This document shows, piece after piece, positions 25,456-35,500 of a DNA stretch of 64,000 nt. The notes below the pieces were generated by a model. The model did not search any database. It saw nothing but the letters and a program-made list of their open reading frames with translations, and had not been told where the DNA came from. Position numbers and translations under genes: made by a program. Location of the stretch: positions 1 through 64,000 of the forward strand of contig JAQMWT010000065.1 of NCBI GenBank assembly GCA_029834535.1, given 5' to 3'. This DNA is from Chrysophaeum taylorii (Eukaryota; Sar; Pelagophyceae; Pelagomonadales; Pelagomonadaceae). Numbering within the stretch: position 1 is the stretch's first letter; each line of letters begins with the position of its first letter.

Positions 25456-28400
25456 TCATGGCCCATGCGGGGGTCTGATCTCGGGTGGGATGAGGTCTGT
25501 TGGCGAGTGGACGTTGGCGACGCGGGAGAGGTGTTCGAGGAACCAGACGGTGTTGGTGAGCTCGAGGGGGAGCTGGCGGTCTGCGCCGTTATGGTGGTGG
25601 TGGTGGTGGTGGTGGTGGTGGTGCGAGGCGTTGTTGCTGGGAGCGTTGTCGAGGTGGTGGTAAGCTTGGGTCGTGGAAGAGACGAACTGGGAAAGGTAGG
25701 AGAGGAGGGATCGGGCGTAGGCGGGGTGGAACTGCTTGAGGATGGTGTGGATGCCGACCACGAGGACGAAGCCGTCGATGGGGAAGGAGGGCTTGCGCTT
25801 GGCGAGGGTTCCGAGTTTGGCGTCGAAGTCGAGCTTGGGCGCGTAGGTGAGGACGAGCATCAAGAGGGCCTCGGGAAGGCCGTGAAGGGGATCGGTTTTG
25901 AGATATATTTTCTGGAACGGGTGCGAAAAGCCGGAGGCGTCCAAAAGCGCGGCGAGGTGCGCGAGGAGGTCGGGGTCGCGCTTTTCGTTTACGGGGTATT
26001 CGTTTTTTTCTTCTCCCGGCGGCGGCGGCGGCGAACAGGCGTCGTGGATGTCGCCGAGGAGGGCGGCGTCGACGGCGGCGAGAGCCTGGTAGAGGCCGTT
26101 GGCGTCGAGGCGGGAGCGCAGGGAGAGAGCGTGCTTTACGCCAAAGCGCAGGAGCTGGTAGTGTCCGATCGAGCGCGCGCGGTTGAAGATTTCGGCCGAC
26201 ACGAGCTTGTCGAACTTTTTTGCCGTCTGCGCGTACGCTTTCTCGGCGATCGGCTGCGAGGGCGGCGTTTCTCTGAGGGTTTGGACCAGACCCCGGAGAG
26301 GTTTGATCGCGGTCGGAAAGGACTCGACGAGGCGCGCGAGCTCGTGCACTATCTTCAAGCCGAGGAGCCTGTCGAGGCCGACGAGGCCCGCGACGCCGAG
26401 GGCCCTTTCGATCGCCTGGAAGGTGACGGGGCCGCAGACGCGCGCTCCCGAAGACGAAGCGTGCCAGGCGGCCGCGCGAGGCGAGTAGGTGGTGTCGGCG
26501 GGGGCGGTGAGCCGCAGGAGGGCCGCAAGCGTCGACCCCATGAAATTGGTTCTCAGGGGAGGAATAGGAACTATGGAAGATTGGTACTTGGACTCCGAGT
26601 CGAGGACCTTGCGGCGAAGGTACTTGTTGGCCTCGTTTTCGACCGCGTAGTTGATGACGCGCGAGAACTCTTCCTGCCACATCTTGAGCCCGGCGATGTC
26701 GATGTAATCTTGTACGTACTCCACGCTCCGGCGGAACCCGTCGATCCGGTGCGCGAGGTCGTCCAAAGCCCGCTCGAAACCGCGCGTCGCGTCGAGGTCG
26801 AGCGCCAAACACAGCCGTCGCACGAGCTCCTTCCGAAGGCCGTCGTGCAGAATGCGGCGGGGCTCGACCCTAATCACGCCCAAGAGCGTCTGTTCCATCG
26901 CGAGGACGCCCTCCGTAAACACCGAGACCTGATTGGTCAACTTGGCGAGCTGGTACCGCTCTCCGAGCTGCGCGAAGTCCTTTAAATACGCGGTCTCGAA
27001 CTTGACGGGGAGCGGCGTCAGGCGCGTTTGAATCTGAATGATCTCGTTCAACAGCTGGAAGACCGAGCGCGGAATGACGTCCAGGACGTCGCGCACGAAT
27101 TTCACGAGTTCCCTCGAATAGTACTCGGCGACCGACGCCTGATCGCCCCTCGACGAAATAGAATCGCACTGCGAAATGCGAACGAGCGGGACGTCGAGGA
27201 TCGACGCGAGCTTGAGGAAAGTAGCGCGCAACAACACCGCCGTCGAGGGATCCGCGCGGATCCGGTCCCGCAGGATCCCGACGTACTGGCGCAACACTTC
27301 CCACGCATACGACAGGTCGGCGACCGTCTCGAGGACGTTGGTGCTTTGGACGTTCGTGAGTCGCACCATCTGCACCAAAAACTCCCTCGAGTCGGCGAGA
27401 AAAGATTTTATCTGGATCGAGTCAACCTGCTCGAACTGCTCGACCTCTTCGAGCGCAGAAATTAGGTTCTGGATTTTACGGCCCGTCATGGTCGCCTCGT
27501 CCTGGACTAAGGTCTCCGCCTCGACCGCGAGCTGCTTGAACCACCTCGTCAGATTCTCGTCGCGTCGCACGCGCGCCAACGCCTTCTCGCCCGTAAAGTA
27601 GTCCGACAGCTCCGTCATGCGGTCGACCACCTGCTGGCGGCAAAACTGCCACTTTTCGTTCTTCGTCTCCAACAACGCTGCAAACATCTGCTTGAGCTTG
27701 TACTCGAGCTGCGCGACCTTGAGGAGCAACGCGATCGCCTTGTCCGACGGCCGCTCGTGAAGGAGGCGCCACCTCAACGCGGCGTTGCTTTCGCGGCAGC
27801 AATCCAGGAGGTTTTTCACGTTGTCCAGCAGATGCTGCTCGGTCAGCTGGCCCTCGGTCAAATAGGTCTCCAGCATCGCCAGCGCGGCGTCGACCTTTTC
27901 CTCGTTCGCCTCCGAGAGGCCCTTCGCGTTGTCGGCGAGCTCGAGCGCCCGAGCGGCTGCCGGATACGACTTCCACTCGACGCGCAAGTCCACGAGATGG
28001 CCCATATATACCGGGATAATCCAGTTGTCCGAAAACAGCCGGTCCACGATCTGCCGCATCATCGTCGACTTGTTCTTCAACGTGTCCGCGTCGAAGTACA
28101 AGCACGCGTAGATCATCGACGCCTGCGCGCCCAATCGAATGCTGCGCGTCGACGGGTCGGGAAACGCCGACGACATCAAGTACACGTCGTCCGACGACAA
28201 CCTCGATATCAAATTCCGCGCCGTTTTTTTCGAGGCGGGGGTCGTCGCCCGCGCGAACAGCTGCTCGACCGACGAACACCGTCGCACCAACCGGCATACG
28301 TCGTCCACCAAATCCAACGCCGGTTGCGACCGGTACGCGGCGATCACCAGACGCTCCCTCACCGCGCCCGGGACCCGCGCCTCCATCAAGATCAACATGC

Positions 28401-28824
28401 TCCCGAACAAGTAGTACGCTTCGCACAACAGCTGCTTCCCGTCCACGTCGTCCAACACGTTCTCCAGAGTGTGTTGAATGAAGTACCCGGACTCCAGCCT
28501 CTCCACGAACTGGCCCGCGTCCCGCCAGTACTTCACCATCGACTCGAACAAAGCGTACGCGCGCTTCGCAAACGTCGCGTGGCCTTCCTGGAACTCCTGG
28601 TCGAGGTCCAGCAGCCCGTTCGTCGTGTTCACGCGGTTCTCAAAGTCCTCGGGCTCCTTCAGATACTGAAAGTCGAACACCACGCGCTCGTACTCGGACG
28701 ACCCCCGAAACACCCCCGGCACGGCGGCCGACAGCCGCAACAGCTCCGCGATCAACGCCGACCCCGTCGCCGTCAGCTGCAGCAGCGTCGCGCCACACAA
28801 GTTATCCTCATCGAGCAGACCCAT
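25456..28824 (-). CDS. WASHC5: Strumpellin, WASH complex subunit 5
   Basis: Strumpellin is the large helical scaffold of the WASH complex, which activates Arp2/3 on endosomes for actin-driven sorting. The 1,122-residue product is close in length to the human protein (1,159) and follows it nearly end to end: ENNLCG-like start (EDNLCGATLLQL), IAELLRLS, FDFQYLK, DGKQLLCEA, SDNWIIPVYMG, RMTELSDYF, RATFLKLASILDVPL, DGLRKELVRRL, VEYVQDYIDIAGLKMWQEEF, and LLSYLSQFV near the end. A run of eleven His, encoded by a trinucleotide repeat, is inserted before the last 45 residues (about 25592-25622). No intron is present. The start lies about 30 bases from a repeat-derived sequence at 28855, so its promoter must be very short or lie in repeat DNA. 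Confidence 0.95.
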   Translation of the reverse strand: MGLLDEDNLCGATLLQLTATGSALIAELLRLSAAVPGVFRGSSEYERVVFDFQYLKEPEDFENRVNTTNGLLDLDQEFQEGHATFAKRAYALFESMVKYWRDAGQFVERLESGYFIQHTLENVLDDVDGKQLLCEAYYLFGSMLILMEARVPGAVRERLVIAAYRSQPALDLVDDVCRLVRRCSSVEQLFARATTPASKKTARNLISRLSSDDVYLMSSAFPDPSTRSIRLGAQASMIYACLYFDADTLKNKSTMMRQIVDRLFSDNWIIPVYMGHLVDLRVEWKSYPAAARALELADNAKGLSEANEEKVDAALAMLETYLTEGQLTEQHLLDNVKNLLDCCRESNAALRWRLLHERPSDKAIALLLKVAQLEYKLKQMFAALLETKNEKWQFCRQQVVDRMTELSDYFTGEKALARVRRDENLTRWFKQLAVEAETLVQDEATMTGRKIQNLISALEEVEQFEQVDSIQIKSFLADSREFLVQMVRLTNVQSTNVLETVADLSYAWEVLRQYVGILRDRIRADPSTAVLLRATFLKLASILDVPLVRISQCDSISSRGDQASVAEYYSRELVKFVRDVLDVIPRSVFQLLNEIIQIQTRLTPLPVKFETAYLKDFAQLGERYQLAKLTNQVSVFTEGVLAMEQTLLGVIRVEPRRILHDGLRKELVRRLCLALDLDATRGFERALDDLAHRIDGFRRSVEYVQDYIDIAGLKMWQEEFSRVINYAVENEANKYLRRKVLDSESKYQSSIVPIPPLRTNFMGSTLAALLRLTAPADTTYSPRAAAWHASSSGARVCGPVTFQAIERALGVAGLVGLDRLLGLKIVHELARLVESFPTAIKPLRGLVQTLRETPPSQPIAEKAYAQTAKKFDKLVSAEIFNRARSIGHYQLLRFGVKHALSLRSRLDANGLYQALAAVDAALLGDIHDACSPPPPPGEEKNEYPVNEKRDPDLLAHLAALLDASGFSHPFQKIYLKTDPLHGLPEALLMLVLTYAPKLDFDAKLGTLAKRKPSFPIDGFVLVVGIHTILKQFHPAYARSLLSYLSQFVSSTTQAYHHLDNAPSNNASHHHHHHHHHHHNGADRQLPLELTNTVWFLEHLSRVANVHSPTDLIPPEIRPPHGP

Positions 28825-28911
28825 TTTTTGTCTTCTCTTGGAGGGAGGGTTTCTTATCTTAACTACTAATCGACAGATGTTTGTCTGTCTGTCTGTTTGT
28901 TTGTTTGTTTG
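28825..28911 (-). repeat. Microsatellite tail of a repeat composite
   Basis: From 28855, read on the minus strand, the sequence is a (GACA)n/(AAACA)n tract ending AACATCTGTCGATTAGTAGTTAAG. The same end sequence occurs at about 57455, 57485 and 57635, next to LINE-like copies. It abuts the Helitron remnant at 28912 in the same relative order as at the second locus near 55375. Confidence 0.7.
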
Positions 28912-29911
28912 TCCCTCGATTTAGGGTAAGGATCAGATAGGCGCGAGAGTAAGGATCAGGTAGGCGCGAGAGCCAGACAGTGATCCTCCAAGCCGTCTAC
29001 GGCGACCTCGCAGACTATTTCCACGACCCGCGGCGCCTCTTTCAGCGCGCCATTCTCACGCCCCGTCGAAACGATGTTGTCGATGCTGACAACGCGCGCA
29101 TGACCGCGGCCTTTTTTTCCCGAAGACGAGGCGTCGGAGTTCTTTTCGACCGACTAGGTTGGGTCGGAAGCCGACGCCTCGCTCTTTACAGTCGAGTTTT
29201 CAACTCCCTGACAACGGCATGCTGACTTTGATCGCGAGCTTAAAGTCTTCGCAACCTCGACCCGTCGCACGGCGACTGCAACGGTACCAGATACATCATC
29301 GATAGTGTCGTGTCACCGAGGCTCCTCCAACCTGTATCCCTCAAGCCCCACCGACGCCAAACGATCAACAAGAGCCAGGGCCAGACGCCCCGCGAGGTCG
29401 GCGTCCTCTTGCCCACAAGCCCGTCTTCTGTCACGTCCAGCTCTACGTGGCTCTCTGTCGATCGGCAACCCCGAGGATATCCTCTTCTGAGTCGACGACT
29501 CCACCCTACCCCACACGTGCTGCGCAATACCGATAAGCCCCCTCCCGGCGTCTACACGCGCACGGTAGGTGAACTTACTGGGACCAGGTGAACTTACTGG
29601 GGTTTGAGATTGGGACTAGGTGAAACTGGGACCAGGTGAACTTACTGAGACCAAGTGAACATACTGGGGTTTTTAGAGTGAACGCAAAGGCGAGCGGCGT
29701 GTACGGATCAAAGCAGCTTAGATTGGCGGAGGTGAGAGCGACGAGCTCGAAGGAGAGTGGGGTGAGTGGACGTGAGCACGAGTGGGCTTACACCGAACTT
29801 ACTGGGGTTAGAGATTGGGACTAGGTGAACTTACTGGGGCCAGGTGAACTTACTGGGGTTAGAGATTGGAACCAGGTGAACTTACTGGCGAACTTACTGG
29901 CCTGCACTTGT
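28912..29911 (+). mobile_element. Helitron/PIF1-type helicase remnant with minisatellite, copy 1
   Basis: The plus strand encodes pieces of the C-terminal half of a PIF1-family helicase as found in Helitrons: DLADYFHDPRRLFQRAILTP followed by NDVVDADNARM (28989-29100), NLDPSHGDCNGTRY in another frame (29252-29293) and INKSQGQT with PREVGV (29364-29400) in a third. The N-terminal Rep domain and ATPase motifs I-IV are absent, so this is a truncated, inactive remnant. A 23-bp direct duplication sits at its left end. A minisatellite follows, and the element ends CTTACTGGCCTGCACTTGT exactly as does the inverted copy at 54359-55375. No clear target-site duplication was seen, which fits Helitrons. 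Confidence 0.7.
29568..29900 (+). repeat. GTGAACTTACTGG minisatellite, array 1
   Basis: Units of about 18-40 bp built on GGTGAACTTACTGGGACCA are repeated with variants and an interspersed stretch that reads GGGTTAGAGATTGGGACTA. One non-repeat segment (about 29670-29790) is embedded and is also represented in array 2. It is part of the Helitron remnant. Confidence 0.85.
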
Positions 29912-30235
29912 TTTTTTTATTTCAAGGTCGACTCGACGACTCCTGAGCGGGGGGGTGGTGGTGGTGTTGTGCCTTGACGCCTCGGGTTAGGGCCACTCGC
30001 AACAACAACCTTAATAATAAATAAATACCCTTCTTTCCTCGTCGACGTATAAGAAGAAGTACCGTTGAACGACGACCATAAAAGAAGCAACGAAAGAGCC
30101 GTTGTTGTTGTTTCTTCTTCTTCTTGAGTAGTGCCCTATTCTTTTCTTTTCTTTTCTTCTGACGAAGAAGGCCGAATATATCTTTGTGCAGCTTTTGACC
30201 AAGGACGGTCTCTCGCGAAAGCTCTTTTTGCAAAA
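29912..30235. other. Upstream region of the PKG-like kinase gene
   Basis: Begins right at the end of the Helitron remnant. Contains a T run, a few ATAA units and TTC/TTTC pyrimidine runs up to about 30155. The ATG of the kinase follows at 30236. No other gene was found. Confidence 0.5.
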
Positions 30236-30287
30236 ATGGGTGCGGGCGCGTCGCATGGTGCGGAGGAGGAGCCGCCGCCGCCGTCTA

Positions 30288-30318
<31 letters not shown>

Positions 30319-32164
30319 CTTTCCGCGGCGATTGAGCGGCATCATGGAGCCGCAGTGTCGTCGATTCGGCAGCACCCCACCCCGCAAGCTGCGGTGGTCA
30401 GGAAAACTGTCGGCGGCGGAGTTCAGCAAGATGAAACAGGTGCTCTCCATGCGCCTACTGGAAGGAAGCAAGGTCGAGGATGAGCGCAGTCCGGAAAAGT
30501 TGAAGCGCGGATCTACGGGGAGTATCGAGCAACCGAGCGGTCGGCCGAGGCGGAGCGTCGTGTACTCTACGGGGCTAACAGAGGCAGTGCTCGGGCGGCT
30601 CCGGCTGAAGGAAAAGCTGCGGCGACTACCGTCGACCAGCAGCAGCAGCCCGAGCGAAGCCGAGCTTCGGGATTCGAACCGGACGCTCGCCGCGGCCGAA
30701 GTCTTCAACCTCGTCACGATTTACTTCAAGCAGCCGACGATCTCCGACGCTGCGCGAGAACACGTAATCCGCCGCCTGCGCAAGTCGAGAGAGTCCGTCG
30801 GAACGCAGCTGATCGAGCAGGGCACGGCAGGCCACGCGCTCTTTGTCCTCGTGGACGGTAGGATCGCCGCCTCGCGGAACGGCGCCAAACGGAAAGAACT
30901 CACACCGCCCTGCTTGTTTGGCGAGGTGTCGGTCATTTACGGCACGAGCACGGCAACCTACACCGTAACCAGCGAGGAGGCGACGCTCTTCAAGCTCGCC
31001 AAGGCCGACTGGGCTTTTTTTGTGACGATGGATCTTCCGTGCCTTCGCGACGACGGCGCTCTTCTTCTTCTTCTTCCCCCTCGAGGTGGTAGTGTAAACG
31101 ACGAAGAAGAAAAAAGCTCGTCCTCTCTCTACGTTTCGGATCATCACCACAACCACGCCCCCCCCGAAAAAGTGACGTTCACGCTGAGCGAGATCGAGCC
31201 GGTGGCAAAATTGGGCGAGGGCGGCTTCAGCACGGTGACGCTCGCGCGAGCGGGCGGGACGTACTACGCGATGAAGACGATAGAAAAGGAGTCGATCGAA
31301 AGGCATAAGCTCGGGAAGAAAATCGTGGTCGAGAAGCAGGTGCTCGAGCGCGTCGCGTCGTCGGCATTTTGCCTGCGACTCCACGCGACCTTCGCCGACG
31401 CCGACTGCCTCTATCTGCTGACCGAGGTGGCAGAGTGCGGCGACCTCATGGACCACATGATCAAACTCGACACGATCCCCGAGGCGGACGCGCGCTTCTA
31501 CGCCGCGTGTATCTGCTGCGGCATCTCGCACTGCCACCGCGCGGGCCTCGTGCACCGCGACGTCAAGCCGGAGAACTGCTTCGTATACGCCGACGGCCGT
31601 CTCAAACTCGGGGACTTTGGGCTGGCGAGAATACTCCCTTACACCGTCCAGCTCGACCAAGGACGCCATAAAAAATGCACGCTCGCGTTCACAATGTGCG
31701 GAACGCCGGAATTTCTCGCCCCCGAATTTATATTTAGTCGCGGCTACGACGCGCGCGTCGACTGGTGGGCTTTCGGCTGCATCGTCTACGAGATGCTCTT
31801 CGGCGAGAACCCCTTCGCCGACGACGATCTCAACTCGACCTTCAACAAAATCTGCTCTGCTGCCTCTGGCTACTATCCGGCGACGGCCGAGGCCAACTTC
31901 ACCGGGACCAACCACTCCACGGCGGCATTTCTCCGAGGCCTCATGAGCGGGCGCGACGACCGCCTCGACGATCCCGCCATCAAGCGCCACGCCTACTTCG
32001 ACGGCTTCGACTGGGCTCGCTTCCACGCGGGCGCCATGCTACCTCCGCCGACAGGTCCCAACAAGGTCCTGAATTGCGAGCCAGACGATGACCCCGCCTT
32101 CTTGGACAGCTACCCCACGCCCTACACGGGTGACGAGTCTCTCTTCGACGGCTTCGCCCTTTGA
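30236..32164 (+). CDS. PKG-like protein kinase with one degenerate cNMP-binding domain
   Basis: 642 residues. The start MGAGAS fits an N-myristoylation signal (Gly2, Ser6), followed by a Pro/Ser-rich linker. A single cyclic-nucleotide-binding fold lies at about 164-270, but its phosphate-binding cassette reads FGEVSVIYGTSTATYTV: the Glu is present while the Arg that contacts the cyclic phosphate is replaced. An AGC-type kinase domain covers about 316-600 with GEGGFSTV, YYAMKTIEK, HRDVKPENC, DFGLA, CGTPEFLAPEF and DWWAFGCIVYEM, so it should be active. The tail (FDGFDWARF ... DPAFLDSYPTPY) resembles PKG C-tails. Cyclic nucleotide control is doubtful given the missing Arg. A Ser/His-rich linker joins the two domains. 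The ATG at 30236 is favoured by the myristoylation motif. Confidence 0.88.
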
Positions 32165-32540
32165 CCATGGCAAGGATTAGATCACCCGCGAGTCAAGCGG
32201 AGCGAGTCAAGCGGTGCGACTCTGTCTGCGCCCCTCTAAGTAGAACGCAAGCCGTTCGCATAATCTTCTCGAAAAAAATAATAAAGTGGGCCTAGATGCC
32301 AGCCTCCACACAACGCCCCAAACCACGGAACGCACTTGCGTGCTGACGTTCGCACCCCCACCTACGTGTGTCAACAATCGACTTTAAACCAAAACCCCAG
32401 CCAATCACATGCACACTAGACCTTATGATGTGGTGGCTTTTGTTTTAAGAAGTTAAAAAGAGGAGTAAAGAATATCGTCGGCTCGTGATAATAAGAGGGT
32501 TTCTTTCTTTCTTTCTTTCAAAGTCCATCATCATCTCGTA
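32165..32540. other. Intergenic, upstream of the giant surface-protein gene
   Basis: About 375 bases with no gene. A TTTC run lies at about 32502-32520, some 20 bases before the ATG. This must contain the promoter of the giant gene. Confidence 0.5.
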
Positions 32541-35500
32541 ATGATGAATATCGTGGCAATAAGCGCGTTGGCCGTCGCGGCGGCGCTCGAGGCGTCGCAG
32601 GTGGCGAAACTCCTCGCGAGCGACGGCGCCAGCGGCGATTACTTTGGGTCGTCGACCGCTGTCTACGAGTCGATGATCATCGTCGGCGCGTTCCGCGACG
32701 ACAACAGCAATGGCCAGGACACGGGAGCGGCGTACGTGTTCAACGCGACGACGCAGGTGGCGAAACTGGTCTCGGGTGAGAGTTCTGATTTTTTCGGGTG
32801 GAGCGTGTCGATCTTCAACTCGACGATCGTCGCGGGAGCTTACGACGACGACGATCTGGGATCTGACGCGGGCGCGGTTTACGTCTTCGAGGGATCGAGC
32901 TTCGTTCAGACCGCCAAACTCACTGCGAGCGACGGGCAAGCTGGAGGCAGGTTTGGGTATGCCGTCTCGGTGTACGACGGCACGGTCGCCGTGGGAGCAC
33001 CGGGCGTGAGTTCGCACGTAGGAGCGGCGTACGTATTCGACAACCACGCGGAGCGGTGCCGGTTGAACGCGAGCGACGGCCAGGTGGACAACGTGTTCGG
33101 ATCGGCGATCGCGATCTACGAGAATGTGACTGTGGTTGGCGCGTATCGCGACGGGCAAAACGATACGGGCGCGGCCTACGTCTTCGAGGGATGCGTGGAG
33201 GTTGCGAAACTGACCGCGAGCGACGCCGACAACAACGACTACTTTGGAGACGCGGTCGCGATCTATAATCGCACCATCGTCGTCGGAGTGAGGTACGACG
33301 ACGATATTGGGACAAACGCGGGCGCCGTCTACGTGTTTGACTACGAGGATGGTGCGTACGCTTTGTCTGCCAAGCTCACCGCGAGCGACGGAGAACCTAA
33401 AAACAAATTTGGCTACTCGGTCGCGATCTTCGATGGCGCGATAATCGCCGGTGCCACGCGTGTCAACAATGCGGGCGCAGCCTACGTCTTCGAGTACGCC
33501 GACGGAAGTTACGTCCAGCGAACAGTGCTCAACGCGTCGGATACTGCGAAGGACGACTACTTCGGTTGCTCTTGCGGGGTCTACGACGGTCTAGTCGTCG
33601 TCGGCGCGTGCGGTGATGCCGATCTCGGCTACGAGGCTGGCTCCGCCTACGTTTTTGAGATTGTGCCCTCCCCCACCGCCACACCCTCCACGGCCGCACC
33701 CTCGCTATCTCCATTGCCCAGCGAGGCGACCTTTCGTCCCTCGTCCATTCCCACTCCGTTTCCAACGCCCTTGCCGTCGGCAGAGACCTATCTTCTGGGG
33801 ACGACGTCTCCGTCGGCGTCGCCAACGCGCGTGCCCTCGCTACATCTAACCGCGATACCTTCTCGTGGCTCAACCGCGGCGCCAACCAGCTATCCCGAGG
33901 TGCCACCCACGGTGATGCCCTCTTCGTCTCCGACAACGTCACCTTTGGGATTCCCTAGTGTTGCGCCGTCGATGCGTCCGTCGGCGTCACCCAAAATGGC
34001 GCCTACTTTGGTTCCCACAATATCACCATCGGACTCACCCACCGGGTTGCCGACGACCAATCCCCCTTCGGTGTCGCCCACGTTCGCTCCCACTCCACAA
34101 CCGACGACAACACCGTCGGGCTCGCCCACTGCGGCACCGACCAGCTTTCCCTCCTCGGAGCTCCCTACGTTCGTACCCTCGGGGCTACCATCTGCATTGC
34201 CCAGCGAGGTGCCGACAACAACATGTCCGTCAGTGTTGCCCACGTTTTGGCCCACCCCGTCTCCGACAACGTCTCCTTCGGACTCGCCAACCGCAGCGCC
34301 AACCAGCTATCCCGTGATGTCACCCACAGTCGTCCCGTCTCTACCTCCGACGACGTCACCTTCGGGATTCCCTAGTGTTGCGCTGTCGAGGTGTCCGTCA
34401 GCGTCACCCACAATGGCGCCATTTCCGGCTCCGACAAAGTTACCGTCGGACTCACCCACCGAGTTGCCGACTACCAATCGCCCCTCAGTGTCGCCCACAT
34501 TCGCTCCCACTCCGCAACCGATGACAACACCATCGGGATCACCCAATGCGGCACCGACCAGCTATCCCTCGGTGCTACCTACGTTCGTTCCCTCTCCAAC
34601 AGCATTACCATCAGGATCGCCCAGCACGGTGCCGACATTATCACCCGCAGTGTCGCCTGCATTTATGACTTCTCCGCTCCCGACAACATCTCCTTCGGAC
34701 TCGCCAATCACAGCGCCAACCAGCTATCCCTCGGCATCACCCACAGTGAGGCCCGCTTCGCCTCCGACAATGTCACCTTCGAGATTCCCTAGTCTGGCGC
34801 CGAAGAGGTGTCCGTCAGCATCACCCACAATGGCTCCTTCTCCAGCTCCGACAATGTCACCATCTGACTCACCCGCCGGGGTGCTGACTACCAATCATCC
34901 CTCGGTGTCTCCCACATTCGTTCCCACTCAGCCTCCGACGACAACACCATCGGGCTCGCCTACTTCGACACCAGCCAGCTATCCCTCGGTGCTGCCCACG
35001 TTCGATCACTCTCCAACAGCATTTCCATCAGGATCGCCCAGCGGCATGCCAAAATTATCTCCCTCAGTGCTTCCTACATTGTTGACGTCTCCGCCCCCGA
35101 CAACATCCCCTTCGGACTCGCCAATCACAGCGTCAACCAGCTATCCCTTGGCATCACCCACAGTGAGGCCCGCTTTGCCTCCGACAATGTCACCTTCGAG
35201 ATTCCCTAGAACGGCGCCGTTGCGGTGTCCGTCGGCATCACCCAAAATGGCTCCTTCTCCAGCTCCGACAATGTCACCATCTGACTCACTCACCGGGGTG
35301 CTGACTACCAATCATCCCTCGGTGTCTCCGACATTCGTTCCCACTCAGCCTCCGATGACAACACCATCGGGCTCGCCTACTTCGGTACCAGCCAGCTACC
35401 CCTCGGTGCTGCCCACGTTCGTTCCCTCTCCAACAGCATTTCCATCAGGATCGCCCAGCACGGTGCCGACATTATCACCCGCAGTGTCGCCTGCATTTAT

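Noticed and set aside
23532-26985. Plus-strand open frames of 579 and 506 codons.
   Set aside because: Shadows of MTR4 and strumpellin on the minus strand; no domain seen.
29568-29900. Regular repeats with interspersed sequence, considered as a CRISPR array.
   Set aside because: Units vary in length, spacing is irregular, there are no unique equal-length spacers, and the genome is eukaryotic.
30669-30680. GGATTCGAACC, the complement of a tRNA T-arm consensus.
   Set aside because: It lies inside the kinase coding region, and no matching acceptor or anticodon arms are found around it.
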